28,243 nucleotides of DNA from JBEIHI01 sp964655245 (GCA_964655245.1 CAZZLQ010000031.1:1-28243), one strand, 5' to 3'. Shown: positions 7,795-15,398, numbered from the stretch's first letter. Numbers and translations: made by a program. The notes: generated from the sequence alone by a model not told the origin.

Positions 7795-8493
7795 GTGATC
7801 CTGAAACAATTGAGCGTGATGTCTTGGGCTTTGATCTTAGTGACGACATTGTTGAGCGTTGAATTCACCGGAGAAGCTCGTTTGAAATCTGGCGAGCTCT
7901 TTTATCGAGAGCAGCATCAAGAATTCTATGAGGGTAAAGATCTTAAGAAAGCTCAAACGGTTTACCTCGATGCAAGCGGCAAAAAAATCGCTGAGCTTAC
8001 TTCCGTCTACTCTGGCAGTCAGGGGATCCCTGAATATCGCTATTATGATCTTCGATCGGGATATGAAGACGGCGTTGAGATTCGGTCAGATCGAGTGATT
8101 GTGTTTAAGCGGGCATCAGGCGCGGCATCTCGGGAGACGGCGGAGTTTTCGATCACGCCACAGCTCGTTTCAGGGCAAGGCTTCAATCATCTTGTCAGAA
8201 ACTCTCTGGAACAGTTGATCTCAGCCGGTCCACTTCATGTGAAACTCGTTTTGCCATCGCGCCTCGATTACTTTCAGTTTCGAGCTCGGATTCGAGAAGC
8301 CAATGATCGCGAGGTTCGGGTGAGGTTTGAGATCGACAATTGGATCCTGAGGCTCTTTGCGTCGCACTTAGATCTCGTTTACGAACGAAACACAAAGCGC
8401 CTTCTTCGATATGATGGGATTTCAAACATTGAGGATGCCACTGGTCAGCATCCTTTTGTGACGATCACCTACCAGTACCCGGACAAAAAATAA
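7795..8493 (+). CDS. Exported protein of unknown function
   Basis: I do not recognise the family. From a GTG start the 232-residue product has a basic n-region (Lys4) and a hydrophobic core (residues ~9-20), consistent with a signal peptide ending near Gly-Glu-Ala. An internal ATG at 7819 is an alternative start; neither has a clear Shine-Dalgarno. The mature part is beta-rich, with many alternating hydrophobic and charged residues and a Tyr/Arg-rich middle (EYRYYDLRSGYEDG), and no cysteines, which fits a periplasmic beta-sandwich or lipocalin-like fold. It lies 39 bases after tRNA-Ser(CGA) with no terminator between, so read-through transcription from the tRNA promoter is possible. It converges with the cysteine-rich mini-gene over a shared hairpin. 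Confidence 0.75.
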   Translation: MILKQLSVMSWALILVTTLLSVEFTGEARLKSGELFYREQHQEFYEGKDLKKAQTVYLDASGKKIAELTSVYSGSQGIPEYRYYDLRSGYEDGVEIRSDRVIVFKRASGAASRETAEFSITPQLVSGQGFNHLVRNSLEQLISAGPLHVKLVLPSRLDYFQFRARIREANDREVRVRFEIDNWILRLFASHLDLVYERNTKRLLRYDGISNIEDATGQHPFVTITYQYPDKK

Positions 8494-8518
8494 AAAAGGC
8501 CAGCTTCGGGGCCGACCT
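8492..8518 (-). terminator. Intrinsic terminator of the Cys-rich mini-gene
   Basis: Read on the minus strand, AGGTCGGC and GCTGGCCT form an 8-bp stem with two G-U pairs around a CCCGAA loop, followed by six T's. This is a good Rho-independent terminator for the minus-strand gene ending at 8549. On the plus strand the same stem is followed by CTTCGTTTG, so it may also act weakly on the converging gene. Confidence 0.75.
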
Positions 8519-8548
8519 CTTCGTTTGAGCTATAGTCGCTCGCGAAAA

Positions 8549-8719
8549 TTATTTCTTGTGTTTGTCTTTGCTCGGGCACTTCTCGCCGCATTCACAGGGC
8601 TTGCTTTCCTCGCAGCCACATTTGCACTTCAGTGTTTTGCCTTCGCCATGATCGTTGGCGCTTACGGTCATCATTGGAGCGGCAAAAACTAATGCCATCG
8701 CAGTAAACAAAATTTTCAT
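8549..8719 (-). CDS. 56-residue exported Cys-rich, metallothionein-like peptide
   Basis: I chose the internal ATG at 8719 because it has a fitting Shine-Dalgarno (GAGAGG, 4-5 bases before) and a clean signal peptide: MKILF, then a hydrophobic core, then Val-Ser-Ala at residues 19-21. A longer open frame to 8944 has no such features. The mature part is about 35 residues: acidic/His start (NDHGEG), then six cysteines at 32, 34, 36, 42, 44 and 48 in the pattern CxCxC-x5-CxC-x3-C, and a lysine-rich tail with a His. Closely spaced CxC pairs suggest metal (Zn, Cu) binding, or disulfides in the periplasm. It is monocistronic with its own terminator. Family not recognised. Codon phase, start and terminator support a real gene. 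Confidence 0.8.
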   Translation of the reverse strand: MKILFTAMALVFAAPMMTVSANDHGEGKTLKCKCGCEESKPCECGEKCPSKDKHKK

Positions 8720-8743
8720 ATTTCCTCTCTCCCCTTTCGCTAC

Positions 8744-8749
8744 AGTATA
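8744..8749 (-). promoter_or_regulatory. Candidate -10 element of the Cys-rich mini-gene
   Basis: TATACT on the minus strand, five of six matches to TATAAT, lies 25 bases upstream of the ATG. No convincing -35 box is seen 16-18 bases further upstream, so the promoter may need an activator or another sigma factor. The GC-rich region 8750-8880 holds no other gene I can support. Confidence 0.4.
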
Positions 8750-8891
8750 CCCCTGGGCGAGATCCGCGGCATAGGGGTTTTGATGTCCCAGGGGTGGGGT
8801 GGTGATTTGGGCTTTAGATGGCCTTTTGGTGGCTTTAAAAGGGTTTTGGACCGGCGCAGGGGAGGCACGGATCCTGCAGCAGAGGTGAGTG

Positions 8892-10328
8892 GTGTTAGGC
8901 TTGTTTACTCGATTTCTACTCGTTCTTTTGACGTCTCTTGGCAACGTTTCATCTCTTTTCGCGATAGAGTCTCTCGAGTCCTCGCGCGGTAGCCAACCAC
9001 TTCGTCTCTGCGTTGAGAGGGTTTCAGCCCTTGTACGTCCCCTTGCTCAAGAAGAGATTGATCGGATTTCCGCAAGACTATCGGCGCCTGATCAAATGAG
9101 CGAGGTTGAGCTTCGAGATGTCTATGCTCGTTTGATCGAGTTGATCGCCCAACATGGCGACTATTATGAAAATGGGCAGTTCTTGCTGCAGTCGCAGCGA
9201 GGAGAAAAAATCAGAGCGGCTATGAAGGCCTTTCTTTTGGAGATGGCTGAGAGAAGCGGCGAGGCTTTTGAGATTGTTGAGCAAGATTATCTCGATGAAA
9301 CAACCGTTCCTGTGGTGAGATTTCTTCCATCGGGAAGCCGGTTTGGCAGATACGTTAAGTTTCTTCAAGATCGGTTTGAAGGAGCCGTTGTTTACTCTCC
9401 TTTCGATAGTCGACCGCACATCGCTGCTTCGTTTGAGCTTTATGATAACCGAATTTTGATTTCTCATGATCATTTTTTGAGTCGCCCGATTGATGATGTT
9501 CTTGCTCATGAGACTCAGCATATGGCGATTGCGAGTGATCTCCGAGAAGGGAAGAACTCCGTTTTCCACTCGCGAGTTCGAAGAGGTTTCGGTCTCGATG
9601 GAAGCGGTTATCAGGATAATCTGGCACTTGATGAGCTTTCAGCTTATGCTCACGATGTCCGGCGCGGTCTCCTTAAGTATCCCATCTACTCGCAGGGTGA
9701 TGTGAATTTCAGTAAGAAGTATCTGACTAAGCTAGCGCTGTCTTTCAAGAGAACTGTCGATCATTTTGCTTCCCGTCTTGACGCTGCGACGACTCTCGCC
9801 CCGGATAAGATTCAATGGTCCACTCGAGTCGTACCTCCTAAAGAAAACAAATCCCTGTTGAGGAGCGTTGATTTTGAAACGGACAATTTGCATTTGCGTT
9901 TCGACTTTAGAGAGCGAGACGGAGCGAATCACTTAATGATTTCTGTCCGTGAGGCTGAGCCAGGAAAAGCTCTTGCAAACATGATTAGGAATGTTGGGGA
10001 TATGCGAAGTAAGCCCCGCAGTCCGGTGTTTGAAACCGAGATGCAAGGTGCCGAAGTCGATCGACTTGCTGGGATATTGGCCAAGGGCGAACTGACACCA
10101 GAACTCAAGGAGGAGTTGGTGTTGATGCTCCGAAATCGCTTCAATGCCGTGCTGACAGTTTCCGATGAGGCCATCCGTTACGGATCGATGACGGGAATTT
10201 TTCAGAATCTGCCATCCTTTATGAATGGAGTGGTGCCAAAAATTCCAGAGACTTTGTCCTATTCACGACAAGGCGAGCTTGAACGGATTCTGCGTGCGAT
10301 TGACGACGTTGGAGATGCCAAGGAGTAG
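8892..10328 (+). CDS. Secreted HExxH metallopeptidase candidate
   Basis: A roughly 478-residue exported protein. Two adjacent GTGs at 8889 and 8892 are possible starts; the second has AGAGG six bases upstream. Counting from 8889, a hydrophobic signal segment spans residues ~4-25 and ends near Leu-Phe-Ala. A zincin motif HETQH is at residues 207-211 in DDVLAHETQHMAIASD, and a downstream acidic DELSAY (Glu249), 38 residues later, is in place for a third zinc ligand as in gluzincins. The N-terminal ~110 residues are helical; the C-terminal ~200 residues have no recognised domain. The HExxH pattern is short and can occur by chance, but its context (VLAHE, hydrophobic before, Glu later) is typical. 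It is followed after 4 bases by the beta-propeller-like gene, so both are probably translated from one mRNA. Confidence 0.72.
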   Translation: MLGLFTRFLLVLLTSLGNVSSLFAIESLESSRGSQPLRLCVERVSALVRPLAQEEIDRISARLSAPDQMSEVELRDVYARLIELIAQHGDYYENGQFLLQSQRGEKIRAAMKAFLLEMAERSGEAFEIVEQDYLDETTVPVVRFLPSGSRFGRYVKFLQDRFEGAVVYSPFDSRPHIAASFELYDNRILISHDHFLSRPIDDVLAHETQHMAIASDLREGKNSVFHSRVRRGFGLDGSGYQDNLALDELSAYAHDVRRGLLKYPIYSQGDVNFSKKYLTKLALSFKRTVDHFASRLDAATTLAPDKIQWSTRVVPPKENKSLLRSVDFETDNLHLRFDFRERDGANHLMISVREAEPGKALANMIRNVGDMRSKPRSPVFETEMQGAEVDRLAGILAKGELTPELKEELVLMLRNRFNAVLTVSDEAIRYGSMTGIFQNLPSFMNGVVPKIPETLSYSRQGELERILRAIDDVGDAKE

Positions 10329-10332
10329 ATGA

Positions 10333-11376
10333 ATGCGTCGTTTTAACTTTTTGTTTATCTTTTTGATTTTCGAGGTCTTCTCACAGTCGCTAGTTGCATC
10401 CGATGATACAGATCATCCCCCGGGGCTTGAATGCGTTCGGCAAATCGCCAGTATGCCCGATAGAAAGTGGCAGAAGCGAGAGTTTCAATTGAATGAGCAT
10501 CTCTATGATGCGCTTCCGAATCCTGAGGAAGACGGAATTGAAATTCGGCTCGGCAGAAAAATGTATTCGGCTTCGACAGCCGCTGTGAGTTTTGATCCAA
10601 AGACACCCCCTGAGCGAATGATTGAGTATCTTGACTTTGAAGATACCAACGAATTTCTGCCAACGATGATTATTTCACCCGATGGCCGATGGGCAGCGGC
10701 TTTTAGCCCCGTGACTTTGCAGGTGGCTGTTTATGATTTCAACGATGCCGGCAACCAGGTGTCAGGAAACTACTATTTGCCTCGAAAGCCTTTCAGGCTT
10801 TTTGATTTATCGCCGTATATGGATGCCGAACAGCATCAGATTTTGAGTCCGCTGAGCTTTGCACCTCGCTTGCAGTTTTCGGATTTGCAATCGAGCCAGA
10901 GGATTCCACGACTCTTGCTTTCAAGCCCCTATCGATTCTTGGATTTTGATATTGAGAGAGGAGAGATCTCTAGAGCCCAGCAGAGATCGATACCCAAGAT
11001 CATGTCGGCGTTTTATCTGGATGACGCTGTCATTGTGACGGAACAAGATGGCTATCTTTATCAGAATGCGAGCGGGATCGGCCGGGTGGAAGTTTTCGGA
11101 CATCAAGAAGGCTTCTTGGGTCCTCTTTACTCCTTTCAGAGGCCGGAGCGAGATCCCTTGGTCTTAGCTCCCCTTTATGAGCGAGTGGGCTCCGCTCCTC
11201 GTTTGGCTTTACTTCGGCCGGCATCGGAGTCGGGTATTCCGTATTCACTGGAAATGATCTCGCAGTTCCCCACAGAGCATCGCTTTCCCATCACATGGAT
11301 GAAAACAACTCGTCAAGGGCTCTTGACGTACTCAGCGAGTGATCGAATTCTTCGATGGACGCGACTCGTTCCTTAG
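10333..11376 (+). CDS. Exported beta-propeller-like protein
   Basis: A 347-residue product with a strong signal peptide: Met-Arg-Arg, then a Phe/Leu/Ile-rich core to about residue 20, then LVASDD. The mature region is beta-rich with phrases typical of propeller blades, such as ISPDGRWAAAFSP (~residues 113-125), SASDRILRWTRL at the extreme C-terminus, and repeated short hydrophobic strands ending in Phe/Tyr-Asp. I count perhaps five or six irregular blades and no catalytic motif. It starts 4 bases after the HExxH gene, so the pair may be a peptidase plus a binding partner; this is inference. Its stop codon overlaps the stop of the converging hisF-like gene. Confidence 0.7.
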   Translation: MRRFNFLFIFLIFEVFSQSLVASDDTDHPPGLECVRQIASMPDRKWQKREFQLNEHLYDALPNPEEDGIEIRLGRKMYSASTAAVSFDPKTPPERMIEYLDFEDTNEFLPTMIISPDGRWAAAFSPVTLQVAVYDFNDAGNQVSGNYYLPRKPFRLFDLSPYMDAEQHQILSPLSFAPRLQFSDLQSSQRIPRLLLSSPYRFLDFDIERGEISRAQQRSIPKIMSAFYLDDAVIVTEQDGYLYQNASGIGRVEVFGHQEGFLGPLYSFQRPERDPLVLAPLYERVGSAPRLALLRPASESGIPYSLEMISQFPTEHRFPITWMKTTRQGLLTYSASDRILRWTRLVP

Positions 11377-12134
11377 CGGCCAATACTCTCAACCACATCT
11401 GGCTCCGGATAAGTGATCAAAACGGCTCGATGCTTTCCGTGGAAAACAAACATGCTGCCTGCGGCAACGGCTGACGCTCCTGCTTCTTTAACAGCCTGTT
11501 GAAAGTGTTCAACGCTTCCCGCTCCTCCACAAGCAATCACCGGAACTCGAACTGCATCCGTAATGGATTTGATAAGTTTGAGATCATAGCCCGTCATGAG
11601 GCCATCTTGATCAATCGCGTTAATAATGATTTCACCGGCGCCAAGCTTCTCAAGCTCTTGAGCAAGGGTGACAGGATCTTGTTTAACCTTGGTTTGGCCG
11701 CAGCGAGTGAGGACTTCATACTTACCCAGCCAGCTTTTCTTAACATCAATAGAGGCGACGATGGCTTGAGCGCCAAAAAGCTCAGCAGCCTGTTGAATGA
11801 GTTGAGGTGTTTCGATAGCTGCGGTGTTTAGCGAAATTTTCTCAGCGCCGAGAGAGAACAGCTTTTTCATTTCTTCAATGTTCTTCACGCCGCCGCCGTA
11901 GCAAAAGGGCATGAAGCATTCGGTGGCGATATCGGCAATCAGATTGAAATCAGGGCCGCGGTTTTCACGAGTTGCGGAAATGTCGAGGACGATGATTTCA
12001 TCCACCTCTTTTTCATTAAAAATTTTGACGGCGTTAATGGGGTCACCCACGTACTTGGGATCTTTGAAGCGCTGTGTTTTGTATAAGCCGCCGTCTTGCA
12101 CAAGGAGGACGGGAATGACTCGCGTTCGAAGCAT
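11373..12134 (-). CDS. wbuZ: HisF-like sugar-amidation protein, WbuZ type
   Basis: A 253-residue (beta/alpha)8-barrel protein. It resembles the HisF-like WbuZ group found in O-antigen loci more than the histidine-pathway cyclase, with phrases such as KDPKYVGDPINAVKIFNEKE, CYGGGVKN (78-85) and DQDGLMTGYD. In true HisF, Asp11 and Asp130 catalyse imidazole-glycerol-phosphate synthesis. Here residue 11 is Leu (IPVLLVQDGG) while Asp130 is kept (IVASID), so it is unlikely to perform histidine synthesis. In the known system HisH-like and HisF-like proteins make ammonia for a WbpG/WbuX amidotransferase that forms acetamidino sugars. No such amidotransferase is in this window. The hisH-like gene lies 1 base upstream. 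The stop overlaps that of the converging propeller-like gene. Confidence 0.88.
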   Translation of the reverse strand: MLRTRVIPVLLVQDGGLYKTQRFKDPKYVGDPINAVKIFNEKEVDEIIVLDISATRENRGPDFNLIADIATECFMPFCYGGGVKNIEEMKKLFSLGAEKISLNTAAIETPQLIQQAAELFGAQAIVASIDVKKSWLGKYEVLTRCGQTKVKQDPVTLAQELEKLGAGEIIINAIDQDGLMTGYDLKLIKSITDAVRVPVIACGGAGSVEHFQQAVKEAGASAVAAGSMFVFHGKHRAVLITYPEPDVVESIGR

Positions 12135-12135
12135 T

Positions 12136-12753
12136 TTAGTTTAACCTCAGATCGGCAAAATTTTTCATGAGCCGCATACCGAATTTGTGAGACTTCTCGG
12201 GATGAAACTGAGCGGCAAAGATGTTTTGGTGCTCAAGAGCTGAGGCAAAGTCAAAGCCGTAGTGTGTCTTGGTCAAAATGTCGGAAGGGGACTCGGCCTT
12301 CAAAAAATACGAGTGAACAAAATAAAATCGAGATTGGGATGAGAGGCCGTCAAGAAGGGGTGAGGACTTTTGGGGTGCGATGAGGTTCCATCCCATGTGA
12401 GGCACTTTGAGAGTCGCATCGTCGAGTTGAAAGCGAAGGGTTTTGGCTTTGAGAAATCCAAGGCCCTCGACATTTCCTTCCTCGGAAAACTCGGTGAGTA
12501 GTTGCGCGCCGAGACAAATTCCGAGAGTGGGCTTCTTGGTTTCCAGGACATTTCGTCTGAGAGCTTCGATGAGTCCGCGTTCTTTGAGATTTTTCATCCC
12601 GGCGGCAAAGTGTCCAACGCCGGGTAAAATGATTTTGGCTGCTGCATCAATGATCGCAGGATCTGAGGTAATAGTGGCTCGAGCCCCCACTTTTTTGAGC
12701 ATGTTTTGAATCGAGCCCAAATTCCCCATGCCGTAGTCGATGATGGCAAGCAT
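12136..12753 (-). CDS. hisH: HisH-like glutamine amidotransferase, WbuY type
   Basis: Class I glutamine amidotransferase subunit of 205 residues that releases ammonia from glutamine for its HisF-like partner, whose gene begins 1 base downstream. Seen: MLAIIDYGMGN start, GVGHF oxyanion region (~45-49), GICLGAQLL with nucleophile Cys80, and QFHPEKS with His184 and Glu186 completing the triad. I start at the ATG at 12753 because HisH proteins begin exactly at this strand; the frame is open to 12843, but those extra 30 residues are Pro/Gln-rich and unlike the family. No good Shine-Dalgarno is seen at either start. Given its partner, a role in sugar amidation is more likely than histidine synthesis. 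No other his gene is near. Confidence 0.88.
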   Translation of the reverse strand: MLAIIDYGMGNLGSIQNMLKKVGARATITSDPAIIDAAAKIILPGVGHFAAGMKNLKERGLIEALRRNVLETKKPTLGICLGAQLLTEFSEEGNVEGLGFLKAKTLRFQLDDATLKVPHMGWNLIAPQKSSPLLDGLSSQSRFYFVHSYFLKAESPSDILTKTHYGFDFASALEHQNIFAAQFHPEKSHKFGMRLMKNFADLRLN

Positions 12754-12767
12754 TGGGGGCAGAATAG

Positions 12768-12792
12768 CCGGTTTTTGCGAGGGGGCAACCGG
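12768..12792. repeat. Inverted repeat in the hisH-like/aminotransferase divergent region
   Basis: CCGGTT (12768-12773) and AACCGG (12787-12792) are a 6-bp inverted repeat with TTGC/GCAA inside it. It lies just upstream of the chosen hisH-like start, between divergent genes, and could be an operator or leader hairpin. Evidence is weak. Confidence 0.25.
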
Positions 12793-12870
12793 TGATTCAC
12801 CACATTCTGGATTTTGATCGGGGATTTCGATAGTCTGAGTCATTAGCGTACGGAGGGGTTGAGGGGATTT

Positions 12871-14073
12871 ATGTTTCCATCAGCGAAGACGAATTCATTA
12901 GTCAAGAGGTCTCAGTTTTTGCCGTTTCATAAAGCGGCCATTGGAGAACAAGAAATCGAGGCGGTTGTTTCCACTCTTCGTTCTGGTTGGTTGACTTCAG
13001 GCCCAAACGCCAAAGCTTTTGAAGAAGAATTTGCCTCCGCCGTAGGAGCTCGTTTTGCAGTGTCGGTTAACTCTTGCACAGCAGCTTTGCATTTGGCTGC
13101 CGAAGCTTTGGGTATCAAAGAAGGAGACGAAGTGATCGTTCCTTCAATGACATTTACCGCGACATCGGAAATCGTCTCATATTTAAAAGCGCGCCCCGTC
13201 ATTGTGGATGTGGATCGATCAACGCAGCTGATCGATATGAAGGATCTGGATAGAAAGCTTTCATCAAAGACTCGAGCCGTCATGCCAGTCCATGTCGCAG
13301 GCCTCCCTTGTGATTTGGATGGCCTAAGGTCCGTCGTTTCTCAAAAGAAATCAACGGCCTCGTTTATTGAGGACGCAGCCCATGCGTTTCCTGCAAAGTA
13401 TAAAGACCGCTTTATTGGTTCGATTTCAGAAGCAACGTGTTTTTCTTTCTATGCCACCAAGACCATCACCACGGGCGAAGGCGGCATGTTGACCACGAAT
13501 GATGAGAAGCTGGCGCAGCGAGCACGAGTCATGCGAACCCATGGGATCGATCGAGACGCTTACTCAAGAAGTGCATCCCAAGATCCCTGGTACTATGAAG
13601 TCGTCGATGCGGGATTTAAGTATAATCTTACAGATTTTGCAGCAGCGATAGGTCGGGTCCAGCTGAAGAAAGCTGAGGAAATGCGCGCGAGGCGAGAAGA
13701 GATTGCGGGCCGTTACCAAGCGGCATTTAAGGATTCAAAATTTTTCATGCGGCCAGTTGAGGCTGCACCGAATTCACTACATTCGTGGCATCTCTACACC
13801 CTTCAGCTCAATTTAGAGTCCCTCACTGTCGATCGAGCGCAGTTTTCTCGCGCCCTTCGTGAGATAAATATCGGAACAAGCGTTCATTGGATTCCTTTGC
13901 ACCGCCATCCTTTTTATCGCAAGAGGTTGGGATGTCGAGATGAGGACTTCCCAAACGCTTCCTGGTTGGCCGATCGAATTTTGTCGCTGCCGATCTTTCC
14001 CGATATGCTGCAGCGAGATGTCGACGATGTCATTGAATCCGTCATGCACGTGACAAAGCATTATGAGAGATGA
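12871..14073 (+). CDS. DegT-family UDP-4-keto-6-deoxysugar aminotransferase (PglE/ArnB-like)
   Basis: PLP-dependent aminotransferase of about 400 residues. It probably aminates C4 of the UDP-4-keto-6-deoxy sugar made by the dehydratase at 5161. Seen: FHKAAIGEQEIEAVVSTL and SGWLTSGP near the start, VNSCTAALHLAAEALG, VPSMTFTATSE, EDAAHAFPA, the PLP lysine Lys197 in FYATKTITTGEGGML, and GFKYNLTDFAAAIG. The frame opens at a TTG at 12859, but the ATG at 12871 has GAGGGG 4 bases upstream and fits the family start. It overlaps or abuts the phosphoglycosyl transferase gene, as pglE and pglC-type genes often do. It is distinct from the WbpE-type enzyme in this window, which uses a 3-keto uronic acid. 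Confidence 0.88.
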   Translation: MFPSAKTNSLVKRSQFLPFHKAAIGEQEIEAVVSTLRSGWLTSGPNAKAFEEEFASAVGARFAVSVNSCTAALHLAAEALGIKEGDEVIVPSMTFTATSEIVSYLKARPVIVDVDRSTQLIDMKDLDRKLSSKTRAVMPVHVAGLPCDLDGLRSVVSQKKSTASFIEDAAHAFPAKYKDRFIGSISEATCFSFYATKTITTGEGGMLTTNDEKLAQRARVMRTHGIDRDAYSRSASQDPWYYEVVDAGFKYNLTDFAAAIGRVQLKKAEEMRARREEIAGRYQAAFKDSKFFMRPVEAAPNSLHSWHLYTLQLNLESLTVDRAQFSRALREINIGTSVHWIPLHRHPFYRKRLGCRDEDFPNASWLADRILSLPIFPDMLQRDVDDVIESVMHVTKHYER

Positions 14074-14083
14074 CCTCGCGTTG

Positions 14084-14701
14084 ATGTCCAAAATTCTCAA
14101 GCGAGCTTTTGACCTCGTGGCCTCGCTTTGTGCTTTGATTCTGCTATCACCTCTGATGGTTTTCTGTGCTATTGCCATTCGATTGGATTCCGCTGGTCCG
14201 ATTTTTTTTAAGCAGGAGCGGGTGGGTCGTTTCGGAAAAAGATTTCATATCCTCAAGTTCAGGACAATGACCCAACAACAAGATCCATCAACCGCTCAGG
14301 TCACTGGTGGCGATGATAAGAGAATCACTCGTATCGGAAGGATTCTGCGACGAACAAAGATTGATGAGATTCCGCAGTTTTGGAATGTCTTGAAAGGCGA
14401 GATGAGTGTTGTAGGGCCGAGACCCGAGGTCGCTAAATTTGTGGCGCTTTTTCCAAACGACTTCGGGGAAGTTCTGAGCGTGAGGCCAGGAATCACAGAT
14501 CTTGCCTCTATTTGTTTCGTAGATGAGGAAGCGAGGCTTCGCGGAGCCGCTGATGTTGAAAGACTTTATGTCGAGGAGATTTTGCCCGCAAAGCTTAAGC
14601 TCCAGAGTGAGTACGTTCGCGGGGCGAGTTTCATGCTCGATATGAAGATCATCGCTTTGACGTTGGCTGCAGTCGCTGGTTATCGGCGTTTTAGACAATA
14701 A
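14084..14701 (+). CDS. Phosphoglycosyl transferase (PglC/WbaP monotopic family)
   Basis: A 205-residue monotopic membrane enzyme that transfers a sugar-1-phosphate from a UDP-sugar to undecaprenyl phosphate, starting each repeat unit. It begins KRAFDLVASL and has one N-terminal re-entrant helix with the Ser22-Pro23 break (LLSPLMV). Then come FKQERVG, FRTM, the catalytic Asp94-Glu95 in TKIDEIPQFWNVLKGEMS, and VGPRPE. Length matches the minimal PglC form, without the WbaP membrane extension. An upstream ATG at 14063 inside the aminotransferase gene is in frame and adds 7 residues; I prefer 14084 because the family starts there. Its 3' end overlaps the converging methyltransferase gene by 22 bases. 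Confidence 0.92.
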   Translation: MSKILKRAFDLVASLCALILLSPLMVFCAIAIRLDSAGPIFFKQERVGRFGKRFHILKFRTMTQQQDPSTAQVTGGDDKRITRIGRILRRTKIDEIPQFWNVLKGEMSVVGPRPEVAKFVALFPNDFGEVLSVRPGITDLASICFVDEEARLRGAADVERLYVEEILPAKLKLQSEYVRGASFMLDMKIIALTLAAVAGYRRFRQ

Positions 14702-15384
14702 AGACGATGAGTTCTTAAGAAGGGCATGGTCCACTCAAGCAGTGCTGCGAGGGGTATTGAAAGCCTGCATAGTTTTCGGGCAATCGGTGGAGCGAGAGTA
14801 AGAGAGCGGCTTTCGATTTCGAAACTGGGAAAGAGGCGGGCGATCTCGCTCTTTCGAATCGCACAAACATTGGCATTTGACGGGTTGTCGAAAACAAAAT
14901 CATAGATCATTACAATGCCAGAGGGTTTGAGAATTCTTGCAATCTCTCGCGCGATGGCAGCGCGGATTTGGGGAGATAGAACGGAAGACAAGACGACGTT
15001 CATTGTAATGATATCAAAGAAGCTATCTTCAAACGAAGTGTTTGCAGCGTTAGCTTTCTGTAGATGAAAGAGCGGGTACTTGGACCTTGCAAGGTCTACT
15101 CGATGGTCTACTAGATCAATTCCGTAGAGATTTGTGGGTGTAGCCCCCCAATCAAGAAGGCTACCCAGCCAGGAGCCAGAGCCGCAGCCAACGTCTAGGA
15201 TTGTCTTGTCGGAGAGATCGGCGAATCCTTTCCTCAGGAGCTCCTCAGAAAAAAATCGCCTCAGTTGAAACTGTTGCAGGTGCACTTCCGGCTGTTGGCC
15301 GCTGTAGATAGATTTATTTGGGCTCGCATCTCGCTCACGATAGATTCGTGAAATGCGCTCCTCCTCCTGCCTATCAAGAGACAT
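14680..15384 (-). CDS. SAM-dependent class I methyltransferase
   Basis: A 234-residue soluble protein with the class I Rossmann methyltransferase fold. Motif I is ILDVGCGSGSW (62-72), an acidic residue after the second strand is GID (88-90), and later blocks are FFDIITMNVVL and ARILKPSGIVMIYDFV. It is the last gene of the six-gene minus-strand operon, 14 bases after the GT2 gene, so it most likely methylates a sugar of the repeat unit or caps the chain. The frame is open far upstream to 15759, but that part overlaps the GT2 gene; the start at 15384 gives a family-like N-terminus. No clear Shine-Dalgarno, so translation may be coupled. Acceptor unknown. Confidence 0.87.
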   Translation of the reverse strand: MSLDRQEEERISRIYRERDASPNKSIYSGQQPEVHLQQFQLRRFFSEELLRKGFADLSDKTILDVGCGSGSWLGSLLDWGATPTNLYGIDLVDHRVDLARSKYPLFHLQKANAANTSFEDSFFDIITMNVVLSSVLSPQIRAAIAREIARILKPSGIVMIYDFVFDNPSNANVCAIRKSEIARLFPSFEIESRSLTLAPPIARKLCRLSIPLAALLEWTMPFLRTHRLYCLKRR

Positions 15385-15398
15385 GAATGTATTTTGAG

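Noticed and set aside
7629..7868. Minus-strand open frame of 79 residues containing the phrase GERGIRTPDT
   Set aside because: It is the antisense translation of the tRNA-Ser gene, a well-known false protein in databases.
8720..8944. 75-residue extension upstream of the Cys-rich peptide
   Set aside because: The signal peptide and ribosome site fix the start at 8719; the extension is basic, unstructured sequence overlapping the -10 box.
8780..8992. 70-residue plus-strand open frame
   Set aside because: It runs into the HExxH gene in another frame, has no ribosome site and an unlikely composition.
11373..12843. A histidine-biosynthesis operon fragment (hisH, hisF)
   Set aside because: HisF lacks Asp11, the pair sits in a polysaccharide locus, and no other his gene is near. 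A sugar-amidation role fits better.
12754..12843. A 30-residue N-terminal extension of the HisH-like protein
   Set aside because: It is Pro/Gln-rich, unlike the family, which starts exactly at the internal ATG at 12753.
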